DNA of 64,000 bases from Adiantum capillus-veneris (lineage: Eukaryota > Streptophyta > Polypodiopsida > Polypodiales > Pteridaceae). Location: NCBI GenBank assembly GCA_014529385.2, contig CM043966.1, positions 98,319,587-98,383,586 of the forward strand, written 5' to 3'. Made by a program: the position numbers and the translations under genes. The number at the start of each line of letters is the position of its first letter. The stretch's first letter is position 1. Positions 1-10,577 of the stretch are shown one piece after another. Under the pieces are notes generated by a model. The model was not told the DNA's origin and searched no databases. It saw nothing but the letters and a program-made list of their open reading frames with translations.

Positions 1-268
1 CTCTCAACTTGTCCCACAACTTTTCTGAAGTGGTACCTCCCCAAAAGTGCCTCTTAAAAGCGGTTTTTAAGGGTTCCGAGTCATCCTTGGTTGCTTGTGG
101 AAGTGCATTGTACCATGATAGCTTCATGAGATGCTTAAAGATTCTAACCCGGGATTCATCCGTATCTTTGTTTCTCACTACACATGCTACTTCAAAGTCA
201 TCTAGGAAGTCTGTTACCAAATCCTCCCCGTTCTTTCCTTTAAATGTTGGAAATGCTACACTTGCCAT
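1..268 (-). CDS. Gag N-terminus of Gypsy-type LTR element E (partial, runs off window)
   Basis: The reading frame starts at an ATG whose first base is 268 and runs open to the window edge, about 89 codons. The product reads MASVAFPTFKGKNGEDL, then FLDDFEVACVV, KLSWYNALPQ and KRHFWGG...LWDKLR. This pattern (short N-terminus, FL-DFE block, W-x-ALP block, F-x-x-W/F) is that of the retrotransposon Gag capsid domain, which packages element RNA in cytoplasmic particles. The ATG is chosen because it begins directly before the first Gag-like block and follows the microprotein and pre-gag ORFs on the same strand. PBS and LTR lie upstream at 1107-2652, so the element is minus-strand and continues left of the window. 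No stop is seen in the visible part. Family call is by pattern only. Confidence 0.7.
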   Translation of the reverse strand, partial: MASVAFPTFKGKNGEDLVTDFLDDFEVACVVRNKDTDESRVRIFKHLMKLSWYNALPQATKDDSEPLKTAFKRHFWGGTTSEKLWDKLR

Positions 269-351
269 GATTACTGAGAGAGAGCTAGAAAGACACACTG
301 CTTAACTTGCAAAAGTTTTTTTCTTCTTTACAAGGAGGCGTGTATACCCTC

Positions 352-570
352 TTATACTAGGACATAGATTAAAACTTCAAACGGTACATTGCCTTGTACC
401 AAAGGTAGGACAAATGGTTGATCTGATGCCAGAACCTCAAAAAATCGCTCCCCACCCAGCATGGTGTCAATGACGTGCTCGTAGTGAGCCTTCAAATCCA
501 GTATTACCTTGATTGAGCGTACACGTGTTGGTATGTGTGATTTGTCTTGAGGTAGGTTGTACTGATTCAT
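352..570 (-). CDS. 72-residue microprotein upstream of gag in element E
   Basis: A complete small ORF of 72 codons begins MNQYNLPQDK and ends PFVLPLVQG...FEVLIYVLV followed by TAA. It has no transmembrane-length segment, but the C-terminus is strongly hydrophobic. It lies 83 bp upstream of the gag ATG on the same strand. I do not recognise a known family. Two ORFs in a different element in this window (51060-51278 and 51307-51519 on the plus strand) align over nearly the whole length: all have about 70 residues, a GxxR(L/F) block in the middle, a (P)(F/L)(I/V)LPL block, and finish with an aliphatic V-x-I-(F/Y)-(I/V)-L run right before the stop. Such conservation between unlike elements argues for a real protein. 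Function is unknown. Confidence 0.6.
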   Translation of the reverse strand: MNQYNLPQDKSHIPTRVRSIKVILDLKAHYEHVIDTMLGGERFFEVLASDQPFVLPLVQGNVPFEVLIYVLV

Positions 571-587
571 GTGAAGCTTAGAGGTGC

Positions 588-1053
588 TTAGTCACTGTCT
601 AAGCTTGTGGGAGAGGGTGGTGTTCTTTCCTGAAACAAACTCAGTAGATCCCTAGTTTCTCTAGTGAGAGTGTGAGCCAATGCTTCCGTTATCTGTGCTG
701 CAGCATCATGTGCGACTTGAAAACTGACTGTGATAATTACTTCGGTGACTTGAGTTACCCGATTCTCAAAGTAGAATAGTGTTGATTCTCTATTGTGTAG
801 AGCTCCTTCCATTTTGTTGTTGTTGGTTGGTTGTAGGTTGCGGACATGGTTTCAACCTTCTCCTTCTTCTTCTTGGAACTTGGCCTATGTATATCCACTG
901 GGTTTGGCGTGTTGGTTGACTCTCCCACTGCAAATCGATTACCATTACGCCTAGCACTCGAGCTTCGATGGAGATGCGGAGTTCGTCTAGTTGTGCTTGG
1001 AGCTCTTCTTCTTCTGTCGTCCAATTAGCAAATCCTGCTAGCCATTCATCCAT
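588..1053 (-). pseudogene. Pre-gag ORF of element E, frameshifted
   Basis: Two overlapping minus-strand frames make one apparent reading. The first starts at an ATG at 1053 (MDEWLAGFANWTTEEEEL) and is rich in Glu, Gln and Arg, with an ARG-rich patch RRRRRR near its middle and NQQQQN at the end. The second (812-588) continues with VTQVTEVIITV and ALAHTLTRE and ends TSLDSD. The change of frame near 790-812 looks like an indel. The N-terminal part is predicted as a short acidic helix. The ORF lies between the PBS (1107-1124) and the microprotein and gag, so it is the first ORF of the element. It could be an extra N-terminal Gag-like or assembly protein. I do not recognise it and no function is assigned. 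Confidence 0.4.
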
Positions 1054-1106
1054 TCACAATAGTTTAAGGGTTTCAATCTTGTATACTGAAGGGTTTCATG
1101 AAAAGA

Positions 1107-1124
1107 TCCTCAGTGGTGGCACCA
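1107..1124 (-). promoter_or_regulatory. Primer-binding site of element E
   Basis: Read on the minus strand this is TGGTGCCACCACTGAGGA, lying 2 bp from the inner end of the LTR (minus strand ...CCGTCA). It begins with TGG, as a site pairing with the 3' CCA of a tRNA must. The same site with one change (TGGTGCCCCCACTGAGGA) is found in element A at 28148-28165. I did not assign the tRNA. Confidence 0.65.
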
Positions 1125-1126
1125 AA

Positions 1127-1336
1127 TGACGGGAGCAAAGCGAACCCGGAAGCCCTACGGCCTCTAAAACACCGGGGACCGAATAGCGCGCCTCAAGCCT
1201 GTCATGGTAAAGCAAACAGGGGGCACCACCTAGCTTCAGCGGCTAGGACGCAAACAACACACCACCATAATAAATTTTTCATACAAGAGAGATGGATTCT
1301 TGGGAGTAATGATGAAAAGGAAAGGGAATGAGATCA

Positions 1337-1371
<35 letters not shown>

Positions 1372-2652
1372 GGGAGGGGGTATAGCGGCTTAGTACTTAG
1401 GCATCACAAAAGGATGGCCAATCCGCACACCCTTCACACATACACAAGCTCACTCCAAAACACAAGACTAGGTGGCGATTCCGCACATCTCACATGGGCA
1501 AAACATTGCAAGAAAACATACTCACAAAACCTCAAGCTTTATTTAGAGAATTAGGCGATGAAATGGGGAGCATAGGGTAGGGGAATGAGAAGGGAGAGAG
1601 TGGTAGAGCACATGGCGGATAGGTGGGAGTTGATGGCGAAGACTCGCACGAGGATTATGGCCATCATCCTTCATTTAGTTGCCCTTCATCTTCCATAGCC
1701 AAGGGTGTAGAGGTCATGCTCAAGACAAGCATGGTGATTGCGGTAATGGTGATGGTGACCCCTCTTTATATAGGGGAGGAGGGGGGAGAAATTCTAGAAT
1801 TTAGAAATGAAGAAATCATTATCTACATAGGCCATGTGACTGTGGGCCCCACTTGTCTGGCTTTGTGTATATGTGCCAGAACAGCAGTCTCATGAGAGAG
1901 AGACTAAGAGAGAGAGATGGGTTGATAAAAAAAAAGTGAGAGGTGACATGGAGAATAAATTAATTACAAGAGGGGAGAGAGGGGAGTGTGTTCAGAGGTG
2001 AATCTGTGTGCAGATGTGTGTGAACACAAGAAAAATCAGGTAACCACCGGGTGGGGATGGGTCTGTGGGCACCTTTTTCAGTGAAACTGAGTGTGTGTGA
2101 GTGTGGGGGAGGTTATTTAGCTACAAGACAAGAGACATGGAGCCCTTTAGAGAGAGAGGGGGGTATTTGGGTCATGGGATATGATAGGAGAGAGAAAGAG
2201 AGGGTGGGGTATACTATTTTGGAAGATAGGGTAAGTTGCATGTGAGTTAGGGTGCATTATTGGTGAGTTATAATGCATTATTGGTGAGAGGTGGGGTAGC
2301 TTGAGGGGAGAGAAAAAGGAGAAAGGACAAGGGGAAGAGAGAGGGGGTTGACCTTTTGAGTGGAGGAGAGGAAAAGGGACACCCGGCGGGGCAACAATGA
2401 AGAAAAAGGAGGCAAGGTGGGGATGGGCTACCCCGCAGGCATGAGGTGGGGACGAGAGAAGAGGGGTATGGGAGCTTGGCTTGTGAAAAGCCCCCATCAG
2501 TGTCACATATATTTACATAATCATACTTTATTTTTTTCCCACTTTTTCCAATGCCTTTTATCACTCCCTCCCTAAGAGGGGGTTTTCATGGGGTGGGGAC
2601 GAGAGAAGAGGGGTATGGGAGCTTGGCTTGTGAAAAGCCCCCATCAGTGTCA
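1127..2652 (-). mobile_element. 5' LTR of minus-strand element E (right edge approximate)
   Basis: The inner edge is set by the PBS: on the plus strand the LTR starts TGACGGGAG at 1127. The outer edge is placed at about 2652, where ...CCATCAGTGTCA ends and sequence of the Copia gag reading resumes. Length is about 1.53 kb, close to the 1.52 kb LTR of element A, which shares its PBS type. Inside are a (GA)n tract at 1339-1368 and a 67 bp duplication at 2440-2654. Only one LTR is in the window, so the outer edge could not be checked by comparison and may be off by a few bases. Confidence 0.55.
1339..1368. repeat. (GA)n microsatellite
   Basis: About 15 uninterrupted GA units inside the LTR of element E. 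Confidence 0.9.
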
Positions 2653-2654
2653 CA
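2440..2654. repeat. 67 bp direct duplication (2440-2506 and 2588-2654)
   Basis: Two nearly identical copies begin CATG(A/G)GGTGGGG and end CAGTGTCACA, 148 bp apart. The second copy ends at the proposed outer edge of the LTR of element E. Either a local tandem duplication within the LTR or a duplicated LTR end would explain it. Confidence 0.8.
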
Positions 2655-2703
2655 CAGGCTAAGAATCCTCCCCTTAAACAAAGAAGGTGGAAGATCATCC
2701 ATT

Positions 2704-3581
2704 TTACAGTACATCAATATACTCGCAAAAGTAGTTGGGGGTGGCACACACATGGAGACAATTCTCTGCCTGTTGAGCTACATCTCCATCCTCTTCTTCT
2801 GCAAGATTGACTCTACTTTTGTCTTTGTTGCTTCCTTGGCATTTTGATGGTGGATGACCTTTAATGCTGCAATTGCTACAATACTTGTTCTTGTAGGAGT
2901 CCTTAGAGAAGTGTCCAGGCTTGCCACACTCATAACACTTCTTGTTTAATCTAGGTGATGACGATGACGCCCTAGATGATGATGTAAAATTAGTTCCTCC
3001 CACTGATTTAGATCTCTTTTTTGTTTTTTTCTTCTTCATGGATTGCCCCTGTAACATATGTAGAGAAGGTATGGGTTCCTTTTGCTCTAAGATTGTTACT
3101 ATGTTTTCAAAACTTTCAGGTAGAGCACGTTGACTTGATCTTCTTCTGGGACTTGGCATTGAATGTAAGTGAGATGCGTGATTATGCTCATTAGTCTGTT
3201 AACGAGGCTTGAACCATCCTCCTCTTGAAGCATAGTAAGTTTATAAAGATTTTTCCTTAAGATAATCTTACTTTGCTTTTGTTTAGCACCAAAGTTATGT
3301 TTTAGAGTATCCCATGCTTGGATTGCAGTGGTGCAGCTATCTGTAAAGTGCACATAATTATTGTGGAGTGATGTGATAATTATGCCGAGTGCTTGTTCAT
3401 CTTTAGCTTGTGCTTGTGCGATTTGGGCCCTAGTGAGAGTTCCTTCAACAGAAGTGGATGGTTCGCTTACTCTCGGTTTTACGACAGGCCATAACTGCTT
3501 TTTCATGAGGTATCCACGTAGCTTTGTTTGCCATGTATGGAAGCCGTCCCCATTAAATTTTTCAATCCCTTTTTCTCCCAT
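2704..3581 (-). pseudogene. gag: Ty1/Copia Gag of element F with zinc knuckles, frameshifted
   Basis: The start is an ATG at 3581 (MGEKGIEKFNGDGFHTWQ). The N-terminal part reads FNGDGFHTWQTKLRGYL, ALGIIITSLHNN, AWDTLKHNF and LVNRLMSIITHL, the standard Copia Gag (UBN2-like) blocks. A frameshift around 3100-3160 moves to a second frame (3159-2704) with a basic KKKKTKKRSK patch and two CCHC knuckles. The first, CYECGKPGHFSKDS, has lost its last Cys; the second, CSNCSIKGHPPSKC, is complete. Gag forms the particle and binds element RNA. Upstream on the same strand lie a 0.9 kb leader, the PBS and the LTR. The pol part is not seen because element E interrupts F just past the Gag end at about 2655. 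Confidence 0.85.
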
Positions 3582-4490
3582 GGTGCAAAATGGTTATACA
3601 CACAAAGGGACTTGGTCTTACCAATAGAGAGACTCTTTCTATCGCAGTCTCTTTCCCTGTACACAATGATCGGAAGCCAAAATTGTGAAGTCACTCTTCA
3701 CGTGCATGAAGCCCCTCTTCACAAGTGGTGATTAAATTAGGTGTGTGGAAGTGTGCGTGTGCCTTGGAGAAGCACGCTTTGAAGTTCGAACAACTTGGAA
3801 GCTTGATCAAATACAAATCAACCATAAAATATTGGCGATGTCGAGCTTGGTGGTGAAGTCGAGCGTGTTGTTGATGTCGAGCTTGGCTGCCACTTCAAGT
3901 GTGCATAAACTTGCGGGTTTTGATCAGCAAAAAGATTATTATGGGAGCTTTACAAATTGTTGGATTTGTGTAGTATGTTGGTGTGAAGCTCCACTAGCCA
4001 ATCAAAGGCTCAAAAGGCTACTATAATTCAAAAAAAGGCATTATGTACACAGAAAACAAGACCTGAGAGTTGCGGAGATGAGTAGTTGCCGTCCAAAGCG
4101 AGGTGGGCTGATCTTGAAGCCATTCCATGATCAAGTATTGCAAGAGGGGTCGTTTTTGAGCTATGACTGCATCCGCAAGGGCTGATCGACGAACTTCCAA
4201 TACCGGGAAGAGATTTTCAAGCGAAGCCAAAGCCGTCAAATGAGGTGATAAGATGAAATTTTCAGCTTTTCATGATCCAAAGCTGTAGGAGAGAGCGCCT
4301 TAGTGAGGGAAAAACATCCACGAGCTCGGATCGAAGCAACTTCTAGCCATGCTCTTGATTTTCTTTGATTAAGGGGCTGATTTGGGCTTCTTTATCACCT
4401 TCTAAACAGTAATTAATGCACTTGAAAATCAGAAAATTGGACTTTTGTGTGATGCTAATAGGATTGCTAAGCTTTTCGTGATGCTCACTG
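3582..4490 (-). other. Untranslated leader of Copia element F
   Basis: No coding pattern was seen between the PBS and the Gag start. The stretch includes a small direct repeat of a GTCGAGC(T/G)TG-containing unit near 3840-3895. Confidence 0.5.
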
Positions 4491-4502
4491 GCTCTGATAC
4501 CA
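4491..4502 (-). promoter_or_regulatory. Primer-binding site of Copia element F (initiator Met tRNA)
   Basis: On the minus strand it reads TGGTATCAGAGC, the classic plant Copia site complementary to the 3' end of initiator Met tRNA, 2 bp from the LTR. Confidence 0.9.
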
Positions 4503-4504
4503 GT

Positions 4505-4829
4505 TGTTGGGGCTGATGGTGAGTGTGTGTTTGTGTATGTTCAAGGAGGTTTATGTGTGTGTGCAAACATAGCTTAGACAGTTAGAGAGAGAGAGAGAGT
4601 ACTCGTGATTTTGACTCAAAAGGTATTACATTAAAGTGCAAACCATAGCATACAAATATGTACACAGAGGGATTTGTTTATAAGCCTAGAGTAGATATCC
4701 GACTGGAGCTCCTCCCTTTCTACTTAGCTTACACATAGCCATACAACACATAGGCCAAATGCCAAAAGCTAAGCTATACAAGTGTAGAGGTGTTTTCCAT
4801 GGTTATAAAAGGACATGCCTATCCCAACA
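4505..4829 (-). mobile_element. 5' LTR of Copia element F
   Basis: On the plus strand the LTR starts TGTTGGGG and ends CCCAACA, giving 7 bp inverted ends and TG...CA termini. Length is 325 bp. The inner edge is fixed by the adjoining PBS. A TATA-like stretch is on the minus strand (TTTTATAACC at about 4801-4810). It contains a short (GA)n run near 4585. Only one LTR is in the window. Confidence 0.85.
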
Positions 4830-5209
4830 ATGAGATCTATTTGTGTTGTTGATTATTGATTATCAATTATCGTAATGTGTGAAAGCCAAAAGCTTGCACT
4901 TTAGATTAATTGATGTAGTGCAATGTGAGCATTGTGATTGAAATGTTTTGTTTGAAGTAATGAGGTTATTTTGTGCTTGAAAAGATAATTTGATTGGCAT
5001 GAGTTTATACAAGAAGAATGATAAGACTATCATTGCTTATTGTTAATTCATAATGTAGCGTGAATCTAATTGATAATGTGGGAAAATTTTGATCACATTA
5101 TTGATTGATAGAGAATTGCTTATTTAGTTTGTTTTTTTGAATCTATTTTGACCTCAAAATTGATAGTTGGATTTTTTTATTCTAGCAGATTAAATTTATT
5201 TGTCAGCAT

Positions 5210-7220
5210 GGTGAAAGGACATGAGTAGAGTTACGTCCACGAGCTGCGTGTCAGAAAGAATACATCTCAATTGAAATGCAAAACTTGCGGCCAGGAGTTC
5301 AGTGGTAATGAGACCAGAATCAAAGAGCATCTATTTAAAGTCCCTAGTAATGTGTCCAAGTGTACGGCTTTGCCAAGAGATATTCATGATAGATTCCCAA
5401 AGTACGCTCGCATAATAGAGCAAATTCTTGCAGCTAAACATAAAAGTGTTACTGCCAAAGAAGTTGCAACGGATGTTGAAATGTTCGTTGTCAATGAGAG
5501 GACTGAGCATGTGCCTAAAAAATCAAATGATCACACTTTCCACTTAACTCCTCTTCATGGACATGCTTCAACACCAGCAACATCAAATCCTAGCCCAACT
5601 AAAGTTATTAAAGCATCATCTAATGGACAAATGTTGTATGAAGCATTAGATAAGAAATGGTTGTTTGAGTTGCACTTGAAATGGATGAAGCTTTTGTGGT
5701 GTGCGGTATACCATTCAATGCCATGCGCAGTCCCATATTTCAAGATGCACTAATGAGCACCAAAAAAGAGTGTGATTCCTGATTATAATAAAATGCACAC
5801 AGAGTATCTAGATATAAAATTAAAATATAGTACTAAAACCGTCCTCAAGAGCATGGTGGTAGACTTTGTTCCTCCATAAGGTTGCACCATAGTGTTGGAT
5901 GGATATACTAACTATCAGAAGAAGCCACTCATCAATGTGATGCTTATCGACCCTAAAGGGTCCATGTTCATGGAAGCCACAGACACCTCTTTAAAAGATA
6001 AGACCAATGATAATCTAGTAAGGATATACAAGTGTGCCATAGCAAAGGCAAGTGGGCCAAAGAATGTGACTGCAATTGTCACATATAATTCATCCAATTA
6101 CAAGGATGCAGGGAGGGCTATCCAAGTTAAGTACCCAGAGATTACTTGAGATTCTTGGGTGCCATGTGTCGTGCCACAAGCTCTTAATTTGCTATTAAAA
6201 GAAATTGATAAAATGTCCATCATAAAACAAATTCTACTGGATGCAAATCATGTGGTGAAATTTATTAGAAAGCAATAATTTTTGTATGATCTTTTTTCAA
6301 TAAAATCACCCAATAAAACTTTACAGATATTTTGTGCGACAAGGTTTGCAATTGTATACTATGTTCTTGCCACCTTGCAAGAAGTGAAGCTTGCTTTGAT
6401 TGAAATGGTAGTCGATAGACGATTGAATGCTTGGCTCAGCAAGTACCCTAGCTACCAAGAGGCAGCTACAATATGTGCACAACTTGTGAACTTACCAATT
6501 TTTTGGCGCAATGTAGAGAGAATTGTCACCTTGGCCAAACCATCGGTAGATCTTTTGTGAATAGTCCACAAGGACTCTTTTGTCTTTGGTCAAGTTTATT
6601 ACTATATGCCAGAGGCATTACGCAAAGTAAGAGAGCATGTTGTCTTTGATGTAAAGGACAAAGCAACCATAATCACATCTGGAAACAAGCGATGGGGGTG
6701 CAATTTCACATGCTGTTGCATGATGCAGTATTTGTATTGGATCCCAAATTTCAAATGCATCAACAATCGGCTAATAAAGAAGTCATGAATGACTTCAAAA
6801 TAGTATGCTCTCAACTATTGGGATAGGAGAATGGGAAAATTGATTTTTGTCAACGAGTTGATTATGCTAATAGAATTGGCATGTTCCAGGATCCATGACA
6901 TATACATGCCATTGCACACACAAGTGCGCCTCTATGGTGGAAGGAGTATGGTGGGAGAAAGTGGAGTTGCAACACACTGCACTTAGGGTTCTATCTGTTA
7001 CAGTATCAAGTGGAATCTGTGAGAGAAATTGGTTGGCATTTGACTTTATGCATACCAAGAAACGAAACCTTCTTCACCCTAAATGGGTTGCTGATTTGGT
7101 CTACGTTTTCTGCAACGTGAGACTTATCCATAAGCCAGTGAACATTGAAACAAGAGCAACACAAAAGCACTATGGTGTCTTTCAAAGCTATGAAGCTATA
7201 ACTGCGGAAGTATGATGATA
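5210..7220 (+). pseudogene. hAT-family transposase, decayed
   Basis: The reading can be followed in pieces. From an ATG at 5210 with a stop soon after, it continues VRKNTSQLKCKTCGQEF with a BED zinc-finger pattern (CxxC ... H ... C). It goes on through VLDGYTNYQKKPLIN and VTYNSSNYKDAG (about 5890-6110), QALNLLLKEIDKM, ATRFAIVYYVLATL, and ends in the hAT dimerisation region ERNWLAFDFMHTKKRN...DLVYVFCNVRL (about 7020-7130). Known hAT transposases carry out cut-and-paste transposition. The usual VTDN motif reads VTYN here, so a catalytic Asp is lost, and there are several stops and frameshifts. No terminal inverted repeats or 8 bp duplication could be placed. It is a dead copy. Confidence 0.85.
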
Positions 7221-8060
7221 TGGAATGGGAGATAACTTCAGAATGCTCTGATATGGATTAAGTAGATGATATGATGGGTGTGTTTAATGGAGACAAAGAT
7301 GTATGAATAAAGGTCTATAAAAGTTTTCCCGGTGTGATTACATGAAATTTATGAAACACTGCCATGCTACACTACTTGATGTTCCCATCTCTCTCTCTCT
7401 CTCTCTCTCTCAAGTTACTTTTGCAATAAGAGTCATAACTACATTCAGATGCAATACAATTTTAAATTGAGAATACAAAAATGGACAGTTGAGGGGATAA
7501 ATGAGGAGTTGTGATTGAAAAATTGTAGCACTTTGCATTCTCTTCAAATCAAAATAGATAGGGGTAAAGTGAGGAAAGTGCGAGCCAAAGAATGAGTCAG
7601 CTCACTGAGTAGTCTGTAAATTCAGCTCGCTGAGTAGTCCATCTATGTTGAACTCAGTACTTTCAGGCATGGGAGATGGATCTGCAGGTCTTTGGCAATG
7701 GTCCGTACAATCATGCATAATATTGCAGGGTATAAGCATGTTAACTTGTCATGATTTTTGTGCTAGTTATCATGTGGCAACAAGCATATCTTGTAAGCAT
7801 AATGAGAGTGTAACTTTTCAAACGTGTGGGAATCCATCGAATATTTCAAAATAGGGAGACCACCCTGAATCCACTTTCCTGACCATTTACGCAGTGTTAC
7901 TCTGAGGGGAGTGGGGCAGTCAAAATGCGTGGAGAGAAGCGGAGTGGGGCAGTCAACATGCATGGAGAGAAGCGGGATGCAAGGGCCAGAGGTAAGAGGG
8001 GCGCAGGGGCCAAAGGTAAGAGAGAACCAAAAACAAAGTCGACCCCTGAACTTTCTGCCG
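7221..8060. other. Non-coding stretch before the palindromic array
   Basis: Contains a (CT)n run at about 7388-7411 and a direct repeat of TCAGCTC(A/G)CTGAGTAGTC at 7594-7641. GGAGAGAAGCGG(A/G) units repeat near 7929-7976. No gene with a recognisable product was seen. It may hold the promoter or a first exon of the plus-strand gene that follows. Confidence 0.4.
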
Positions 8061-8365
8061 CTAATTAGCATACTAAAGACAGTCCTTGTATGCTATCTAC
8101 CAGCAGTCCCAGTATGCTAATTAGCATATCCAGTATGCTAATTAGCATACCCAGTATGCACATTAGTATACCCAGTATGCTAATTAGCATACCCAATATG
8201 CTCATTAGTATACCCAGTATGCTAATTAGCATACTTGTGCTAAGTGTACAGACTAGAGTAAGTTTGTCATAATGGCAAATCTAGTAACTAAGCTACCATC
8301 TCCAGATGCAAACTAGCATATTGGATATGCTAGTTAGCATACTCAAAAATTCGAATTAGCATACT
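8061..8365. repeat. Palindromic motif array, left block
   Basis: The motif AGTATGCTAATTAGCATAC recurs with variants (CACATTAGTATAC, CTCATTAGTATAC) about every 19-20 bp from 8105 to 8235, then more loosely to 8365. The core TATGCTAATTAGCATA is a perfect 16 bp palindrome. The same motif family fills 12661-14146 and occurs in three units at 10470-10577. Here it lies just upstream of a good splice acceptor at 8487, so it is either in an intron or in the 5' flank of the phosphatase-like gene. Palindromes of this length in clusters are typical of protein-binding or hairpin-forming sites. Confidence 0.85.
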
Positions 8366-8487
8366 GGGCTTGTCAGCATAGTGGATTCCAATGTATGCCA
8401 GGCCGCACACATAGTCACAACATGTCAAACATTTTTCAGCATACATGACATGCTTATATGAGTCTTAATCCACGTTTTTTGTTGCAG

Positions 8488-10408
8488 GCCTGGGGCAGTC
8501 CCTCCGTGATGTGGACAGTGTGCATGACATGAAGGGCAAGGAAAAGGCTGTAATGGAGGACCTTTCAATCGAGGAGAGTGATGAGCTGGATACAGGTGAG
8601 AACCCTTCGACGGAGAAGGGTGTTGAGCTGGATGCAAGGAGTGAAGGGGTGGATGAGGGCTCCCAGAAGATGCCAAATGAAAGCATGAAAACAACGAAGG
8701 AAGGCGGTGATGTGAGCAGGACCTCAGAAGATGAAAAAGAAGATGATTTTTTTGTCATGGCTCCTTGTGTGCCTCGTGTGCCTCGTGTGCCAGCGATGCC
8801 TACTGCAACTGAAAAAGCAGAAGCTTCTCAGCAGACAGTGGCTAGTGGCTCAGGGGAAACTTTGAAGAATGACAATATAGAAGATGAGCAAGAAGTTGGT
8901 GACAATAGCCCTCTCGAGGGTTTTTTGCGTAAAGCTTAGCTGAAAAGAAAAGTTGGCCTTGAAGAGGTACCTGAAGACATTGCAAGCACAGCCTGTGGTT
9001 CGGACAAGGCTGAAAGCTCCAAAGGTGAAAAGAAAGCCACCCGCTCAAGAGCTTGCAAAAAATTGTGTTAAGACTTATTGCTCCCTACCCGGTTGGGCCC
9101 TTCACTGTATATGCTAGACCATTTTGAAACCCAAATGCGTATTGTAACTGACATGCATTTTGTTTTCCAATGAAAATGTATTTTTGTGCAATATAAATTT
9201 CAGCAGCAGTTCATTATAATAGTTCATTGTAGTTTTGCGGTTTTTCTTTTTTAAACTTGTTCATTTCATATTGTGGTTTCCCTGCAGAGGAAGAGAAACA
9301 AGCATTAATCGTCATGCCTGATGCAACTGCGGCCATGCAATGGCAGAAATTACAGAGATGGCGAGTCCACAAAGCCAGGCAGTTAAGGAGATAGAAAATG
9401 GAGATTGAAAAATGCCTTGAACGATATTCACAGCTTGCCCGTAGTATTATTGAGCGCCTAAATTATGTGCACCCAAGTGGGCCGGTTATTTTTGCTGAAT
9501 GGTATCCTCTATCAGACCTAATATGGGTGCCTAAGTGTTTATGTGATGAAAAAAGGGCTCTGGTGCTGGACCTGAACGGTCTTTTGCTGGCAGTGGTAGA
9601 GTCTCGTTTTGGTGAAAAGCCCCCGGCATATGCAGATGAAATGCTGAAATACGATGTACTTGATAAGCAGGTGTTCTGTTGCAAGGACAGCCTTTTTTTT
9701 TTGGATTGGTGCTTGCAGTTCTTTAATGTGTTTATATGGAGCACAAGCCTCCATAGTAAAGTCATGAGTATTTGCCGTACTGTTTTTAAAGAGCAGGTGC
9801 CAAAGATTACTGGGTTTTTTGCTCAAGCCCACTGTACAAAGCAATCCTGGCAGATCGAGAGAAAACCTGTGTTTATGAAAGACTTATCCTTGTTCTGGAA
9901 ACACACTCCGGGGTACAACGCCCAAAACACACTTATAATCGATAATAGCTTCTACAAAGTGTTTCAGAACCCACCACAAACTTGGCTTGTTACTCCCAGT
10001 CTAGAGCACCAGAGTGCTGAGCAGAGAAAAAAGTTCCTTATAGAAACTTTGAAGTCCTGGCTTTTTCTTTGGCTGCAAACGGATGATCGGAAAGCATATG
10101 TTGCTGATAATGTGTTTGAGACAGGCTCAGATGAGTTTTCTGATGTAGTCGTCAAACGTTTGCTTGACATTCAAAAGAGGGATATAGAGGCTAAAAGATG
10201 GGAAGAAATTCGTTGCAAACAGCGGGAAGCTGACCTAGAAGCAGAAAGAGAGAAATAAAATCTGGAGAGGGAAAGAAGAGAAAGTGAGCAGCATAGTGCC
10301 AACCTAGAAGCAGAGGAGGAAGCAAAGAGAAAAGAAAAGAGGCAGTAGGAAGAAGACAAACAGCTAGGACAACCCGGTCACTACAAGCGCCCTCAGAGGA
10401 GGCCTTAA
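8488..10408 (+). pseudogene. FCP1/HAD phosphatase-like gene, at least two exons, broken by stops
   Basis: A first visible exon follows an acceptor (TTTTTTGTTGCAG at 8475-8487) and encodes an acidic low-complexity segment (GKEKAVMEDL, PRVPRVPAMP) to a TAG at 8937 and then TAA near 9069. A second acceptor (TTTCCCTGCAG, ending 9287) opens an exon with TAG at 9392. Its main frame 9398-10258 holds the FCP1/NLI-interacting-factor fold. Blocks are ALVLDLNGLLLAVV (catalytic loop), FLDWCLQFFNVFIWSTS, QAHCTKQSW...KPVFMKDL and NTLIIDNSFYKVFQNPP. These enzymes dephosphorylate RNA polymerase II tail or similar proteins. The usual DxDxT reads DLNGL, so the second Asp is Asn. A Glu/Arg coiled coil follows, crossing TAA at 10256 and TAG at 10346, to TAA at 10408. 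The neighbour is a convergent transposase-like gene. It may be a host gene captured by that element. Confidence 0.7.
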
Positions 10409-10469
10409 GGGTTTTTGGGGCAGTGACTGTCATTGTAAAATTGAACCCTATGTAAATAATTTGATGCTG

Positions 10470-10577
10470 GAAATTAATGTAAACAGTTTGATAGTTAGCA
10501 TGCTGACACGAGATGTAAACATTTTGATAGTTAGCATGCTGGCAATTAATGTGAACAGTTTGATAGTTAGCACGCTG
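10470..10577. repeat. Three-unit repeat with the same palindromic core, between the convergent genes
   Basis: Three copies, roughly 36-40 bp each, of (A/T)TGT(A/G)AACA(G/T)TTTGATAGTTAGCA(T/C)GCTG. Each unit holds TAGTTAGCATGCT, a half of the motif seen in the two large arrays. It lies between the end of the phosphatase-like gene (10408) and the end of the transposase-like gene (10646). Confidence 0.8.

Noticed and set aside
8090-8272. ORF rich in SMLISIP repeats
   Set aside because: Translation of the left palindromic array.
9463-9844. Minus-strand ORFs over the phosphatase-like gene
   Set aside because: Shadows of the plus-strand frame, which carries the conserved FCP1 blocks.
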